Below, piece by piece: positions 60,447-64,000 of a stretch of 64,000 nt of DNA. This DNA is from Saccharomycopsis phalli (lineage: Eukaryota; Ascomycota; Saccharomycetes; Ascoideales; Saccharomycopsidaceae): contig CP073212.1 of NCBI GenBank assembly GCA_020342235.1, forward strand, positions 62,001-126,000, given 5' to 3'. The position numbers were made by a program, and so were the translations under genes. The stretch's first letter is position 1. Each line of letters opens with the position of its first letter. The notes under the pieces are model-generated. The model was not told the origin of the DNA. It ran no database searches and saw only the letters and a list, made by a program, of their open reading frames with translations.

Positions 60447-60911
60447 AAATCAATGTTCTGACTCACCAATTGCACATGTCACTTCCCCGGGAAAATACCG
60501 GGAGTGGGGGCGTTACCCTGTACACGTGACACAGGGCCTGGTATTCTTTACAGTGTGGCGTGGCTCAGTGGGGCTTTAATGGGGCTGGATTGTTGTGAAA
60601 TCATGTTTCACAATCGCTGGTCCGCTACTGCCAGGGACTCGTTTCATTTCTCAGTCAACACTCCGCCAATCTTTGCCTGTCAAATCCTCCACTGTATGCC
60701 CTTTCTGAGAGGGTAGCCTAGTCTCCTGCAATTGGATAAACGCATACAGTCGTGTGCCTTGCCTTGCGTCGTATCCAAGTGTTTGGCTTGATGTGTAGTT
60801 TATCATGTTGGTACGATTACATGTCTTTATTCTAAATTATCAGAACAATTGATGTGGCAATGTAGTTTTATATTATTGTAGGCGTGGATTCATTTTCATT
60901 TTATTTATATC

Positions 60912-60968
60912 ATCAGTGTGGTTTCATCATCAGTGTGGTTTCATCATCAGTGTGGTTTCATCATCAGT
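60912..60968 (+). repeat. 17-bp tandem repeat, 3.4 copies
   Basis: Unit ATCATCAGTGTGGTTTC repeated three times with a partial fourth copy. Confidence 0.9.
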
Positions 60969-61372
60969 TCATTTATATTCACATCACTGATTCTTGTTTA
61001 TTCTAATCTATATTGCTTGTCCCGTTTCTTGGATTCAAACCAAATGAATACACATCACTGTCTTTCCACAAGAATTCTCAAAAATACAATACAAGTTTCA
61101 TCTTCAAATACGTTGTTACCGTATTGACAGACACTCGGAAATTTCAAGTAGCAACATTCACCAGAAACTCATCTCTTCTAATCAGAACAAGACAATGCAT
61201 TAATTACAAGGCCCGAGGTCCGTGCATCACAGTATCACATTTCATTAAGAGAAACTATTTGACAATCGCAACATAATTAGAAATCCCCAAGTAATCAAAA
61301 CTACCAAACTATTATGCACTCCACTCTTCAAGTTGCCTTGCAACTCATTTGTCATCAGAATCATTGGCCCAC

Positions 61373-61505
61373 CATTTAAATGCCAGGAAGTAGTCATTGA
61401 GATGCCAAAAAGTGATTATTGAAATGCCAAAAAGTGATTATTGAAATGCCAAAAAGTGATTATTGAAATGCCAGGAGTAATCATTGAAATGCCAGGAGTA
61501 ATCAT
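61373..61505 (+). repeat. 22-bp tandem repeat, about six copies
   Basis: Unit GAAATGCCAAAAAGTGATTATT; three central copies are identical and outer copies have CCAGGAGTAATCATT in the second half. Confidence 0.9.
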
Positions 61506-61652
61506 TTCAATTCACCTATTTATAATAACCATCAGCGACTATTTCAATTACCCATTTATAATAACCATCAGCAACTATCTCAATTCACCCATTTATAATA
61601 ACCATCAGCAACTATCTCAATTCACTCATCTATAATAACCATCAGCAACTAT
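61504..61652 (+). repeat. 36-37 bp tandem repeat, four copies
   Basis: Unit core TTTATAATAACCATCAGCAACTATCTCAATTCACCCA, following directly on the 22-bp array and running into the end of the next gene. Confidence 0.88.
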
Positions 61653-62515
61653 TTCAAATCATTAAAATAACCCCAAATAACATTCCCTACAAGCTTCTTA
61701 ATACAATAAAACAACACCACCACCATTACCACATTGGCCACACTTAGTCCAATAATCTTGTTTCGACGCTGCTGATTCTTATGGATAATCGTCCGCATCT
61801 TCTTCTCCTCGTCAAGCATCAGATCAATATTCATAATCAACAGATTCTTCTCCTCAATAGCCCCACGCAACCGCTTCAAATCACCCTCAAACTGTTCAAT
61901 ATCCTCCAAATCTCTCTCAAAGTCAGTCTCTCGCTTCCCATGATCGTTAATATTCTGGATCCGGCACACCAACGCCTTTCTAAACTCAACCAACTGCTCA
62001 TAACACTGCGCAAGGAGCTGTATGAATTTACGAAACTCTTCCATTCTCTCCTGTATCTGGCTATCCAGCCTCTCTATTGCCTCATAAAACTTATTTATCC
62101 CACCTGCAAGCTGCTCACAGTCACATTTAATTGCTGCAAACAGAAAATCATCGTCATATTGCAAGTTCTTGTATCGTTCTCTGACCTTGGTAAACTCCTT
62201 GTAATCACGATGAAACAACTGCACGGGCTTCTGATCCATAACAAAAAGCGACTTATCAATACTACTATCAACACCTTTGCTGAAAAACAGTGTCTCTTTA
62301 ATCAAGCCCCCCAGTTTTCCCAACCTCTGAGTCAAGTCTCGAAGACCACGCTGTAGTGCCCCAAACTCATTTGCCTCGGTCTTTGTGAGTTCAAAATAGT
62401 CTTTGGCCTGGTGGTTCGTCGGCGACGGCGTAATGGAAAAGCTCTGCAGCAACTTTCCCTCATTACTAGTATTGTAGAACCGTTCAACGAGTTCGGACAT
62501 GACCTCAAACGGCAT
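61649..62515 (-). CDS. orphan coiled-coil protein with C-terminal membrane anchor
   Basis: A 288-residue protein of unknown family. It is largely helical with long heptad-like runs (about residues 45-235; for example QIQERMEEFRKFIQLLAQCYEQL). One hydrophobic segment near the C-terminus (about 255-275, IIGLSVANVVMVVVLFYCI) is followed by a short basic, aromatic tail. This is the layout of tail-anchored or SNARE-like membrane proteins, or mitochondrial membrane organisers. The first ATGs are at 62515 and 62500; the upstream extension starts with GTG. A CACGTG lies at 62579-62584, about 65 bp upstream. Function cannot be assigned. Confidence 0.6.
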   Translation of the reverse strand: MPFEVMSELVERFYNTSNEGKLLQSFSITPSPTNHQAKDYFELTKTEANEFGALQRGLRDLTQRLGKLGGLIKETLFFSKGVDSSIDKSLFVMDQKPVQLFHRDYKEFTKVRERYKNLQYDDDFLFAAIKCDCEQLAGGINKFYEAIERLDSQIQERMEEFRKFIQLLAQCYEQLVEFRKALVCRIQNINDHGKRETDFERDLEDIEQFEGDLKRLRGAIEEKNLLIMNIDLMLDEEKKMRTIIHKNQQRRNKIIGLSVANVVMVVVLFYCIKKLVGNVIWGYFNDLK

Positions 62516-63498
62516 GGGCGGGTTTATATATCGGAGTGCGCGTAGATTTTGAAAGACGCATAAACGGATGACCCTGAGCACGTGCTTCGGATCAAGAGCC
62601 TACTACATGGATTACAAGCTTTTGGCTTGATCTTAAGATTTGAAGAATGATTTTAGATCCACAAGTCTCGTCGTAATGACTACTTTCCCAGCAGTTTTAT
62701 TTTTTTCTGGAAGAAAAGAGATTTGGTCGCACAGTGACAACGAGTAGAATCCAATATATTTATGCACCTCTGTTGAGTAAACGAAAAGACGGCTTACTTA
62801 AGTTCGGGTCGTTAATCCCTCGTCTATTATTTCACGGGCTAGATATGCCTCAAGATGAGGGGCATGGGATGTCGTAGATCATGATTGAGGAGCGATGCCC
62901 GGAATGGGCCCTTGGGTCACAACAAAAACTGGGTTTTACATTGGGCCTGGAGAGCAATCTCTCATGTTACAATAATAAGTATTATTCAAAACTATAGTTG
63001 TACCAGAGTTCCGGGGGTGATTTGGAGCGCAGTGTACTTTGGTATATTTTTTAAAACGACAAAATTGGAAAATAGCGATAGCGACAGAATCAACAGTAAA
63101 CAAAAAGATTATCAAAACCCATATCTTCTGATCTGTAACAGTATATTACAAACAAATATATAATAAAGCATTTATAGGATCGTTTCATGCTCCAGCCACA
63201 GAAATCACTGTATAAGTAATATGCTAACATCGATTTACATAAAAGGCTCGTAGTACATTGCTATAAAAAGGAATAACAAGAAACCCGATTATACGGTGGA
63301 TATGATACTTTACCATTTTGGAAATATGTCAATAATTACGACTTGGGGATAAGTTTGTATAATCAACAGTAACATGAGAAATCCGATCTGAGCTGATCAT
63401 TGTTACCATAAGTTAATCTATATATTCTAGAGTAAGTGTATAAAACAAAGGAGCAATAAAAGATGTTAGCCAAGCTTGTTTGAATCTATGGCATTTTC
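62516..63498. other. intergenic region
   Basis: AT-rich spacer upstream of the orphan gene and downstream of the His/Asp-rich gene. CACGTG at 62579-62584. No gene recognised. Confidence 0.5.
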
Positions 63499-63999
63499 TT
63501 AATTAGGAGCATCACTGGTTGGAATAGGAGTGCTGACATCTTGATGATGTGTGTCATCTTGATGATGTGTACTATTAAAGAGTTTATGCTCGAGATCTTT
63601 CAAATGACGATCGTGATCATGGTCATGATCATGTGTGCCATTGGCGAGTTTGTGCTCGGTACAGTTAAAATGATGATCATGGTCATGATCATGAGTACCG
63701 TTGAAGAGTTTGTGCTCGTGATCTTTCAAATGGTGATCATGATCATGATCATGATCATGTGTACCATTAAGGATATTGCGCTGGGTATCATTTAAATGAT
63801 GGACAAGTTGCCTGTGGTGATCAAAAAAGGTGCTGTTTCGGATATCATCTCCGAAATGCGACTCGTTGTGCAAGTGTGGAATAAACAGATGTGGTCGAAG
63901 TTTACCCTTTTCATCACCTTCTGAATTTGTCTCGTTGTGCAAATGTGGAATAAACAGATGTGGTCGAAGCTTACCCTTTTCACCTTCTGAATTTGTCTC
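63499..63999 (-). CDS. His/Asp-rich sequon-repeat protein, 3' part
   Basis: The frame is open to the window edge, so the start lies outside; 166 residues are visible. Two 22-23 residue repeats (ETNSEG-EKGKLRPHLFIPHLHN) begin at the edge. Next come three or four modules of (L/A)NGTHDHDHDH followed by HLKDHEHKLF. Almost every module starts with an N-x-T/S sequon (NET, NES, NST, NDT, NGT, NCT). Such His/Asp runs could bind Zn, Cu or Ni, and the sequons suggest passage through the secretory route, but a signal peptide cannot be checked here. No family recognised. Confidence 0.65.
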   Translation of the reverse strand, partial: ETNSEGEKGKLRPHLFIPHLHNETNSEGDEKGKLRPHLFIPHLHNESHFGDDIRNSTFFDHHRQLVHHLNDTQRNILNGTHDHDHDHDHHLKDHEHKLFNGTHDHDHDHHFNCTEHKLANGTHDHDHDHDRHLKDLEHKLFNSTHHQDDTHHQDVSTPIPTSDAPN

Positions 64000-64000
64000 G

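Larger units (their letters stand above)
60447..61648. other. intergenic region with three tandem repeats
   Basis: CAT8 upstream region. CACGTG at 60523-60528. Three repeat arrays are listed separately. No gene recognised. Confidence 0.6.

Overview
The window is a chromosome fragment from a budding yeast (Saccharomycotina). Its genes are mostly intron-free and have clear fungal orthologs: RDS3, MRPL51, VTS1, PDE2, LTE1, a CAT8-type zinc cluster factor and an AreA/GAT1-type GATA factor. The few introns are tiny (about 36-47 nt) with a CTAAC/CTAAT branch site very close to the acceptor. A probable complex I assembly factor (NDUFAF3 type) suggests a lineage that kept respiratory complex I. CTG codons are scarce in conserved leucine positions and several fall where homologs carry Ala or another small residue, so CUG may not mean Leu here (CUG-Ser or CUG-Ala clade). 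All protein descriptions below use the standard code, so any Leu from CTG is provisional.

Layout. 1-5.7 kb: the 3' part of a GABA/choline-type permease, a steryl-deacetylase-like alpha/beta hydrolase and a Mup1-like methionine permease. 6.3-14.4 kb: a maltose-use region with a maltase and a maltose permease, split by an alcohol-acetyltransferase-like gene; the maltase promoter has Mig1-type sites. 15.9-19.8 kb: a convergent pair, an anion:cation-symporter MFS transporter and a Jlp1/TauD sulfonate dioxygenase, with Met31/32-type and Cbf1-type sites upstream that the methionine permease partly shares; this looks like a small sulfur-scavenging regulon. 21.4-25.2 kb: SCP1/transgelin, the NDUFAF3-like gene, a PanE-like gene with an odd N-terminus, and an intron-containing tRNA-Leu(CAA).

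26.2-39.4 kb: a GATA factor carrying 20 hexapeptide repeats, an Hsp12-family protein swollen by a His/Thr/Gly repeat, a SWI/SNF-RSC subunit divergent from MRPL51, a secreted protein with an N-glycosylation sequon array, RDS3 divergent from an ASR1-like RING/PHD protein, and a charged repeat protein. 40.8-45.7 kb: LTE1 divergent from a GNT1-like glycosyltransferase. 48.2-54.2 kb: VTS1 divergent from PDE2, then a kelch protein; PDE2 and perhaps the kelch protein act on cAMP/PKA signalling. 54.6-64 kb: an Egt2-like PLP enzyme, an orphan gene with an 11-nt first exon, CAT8, an orphan tail-anchored coiled-coil protein, and the end of a His/Asp-rich glycoprotein-like gene cut by the window edge.

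Many intergenic stretches are long (1-2.4 kb), AT-rich and hold short tandem repeats. I saw no transposon, retroelement, rRNA gene or CRISPR array.
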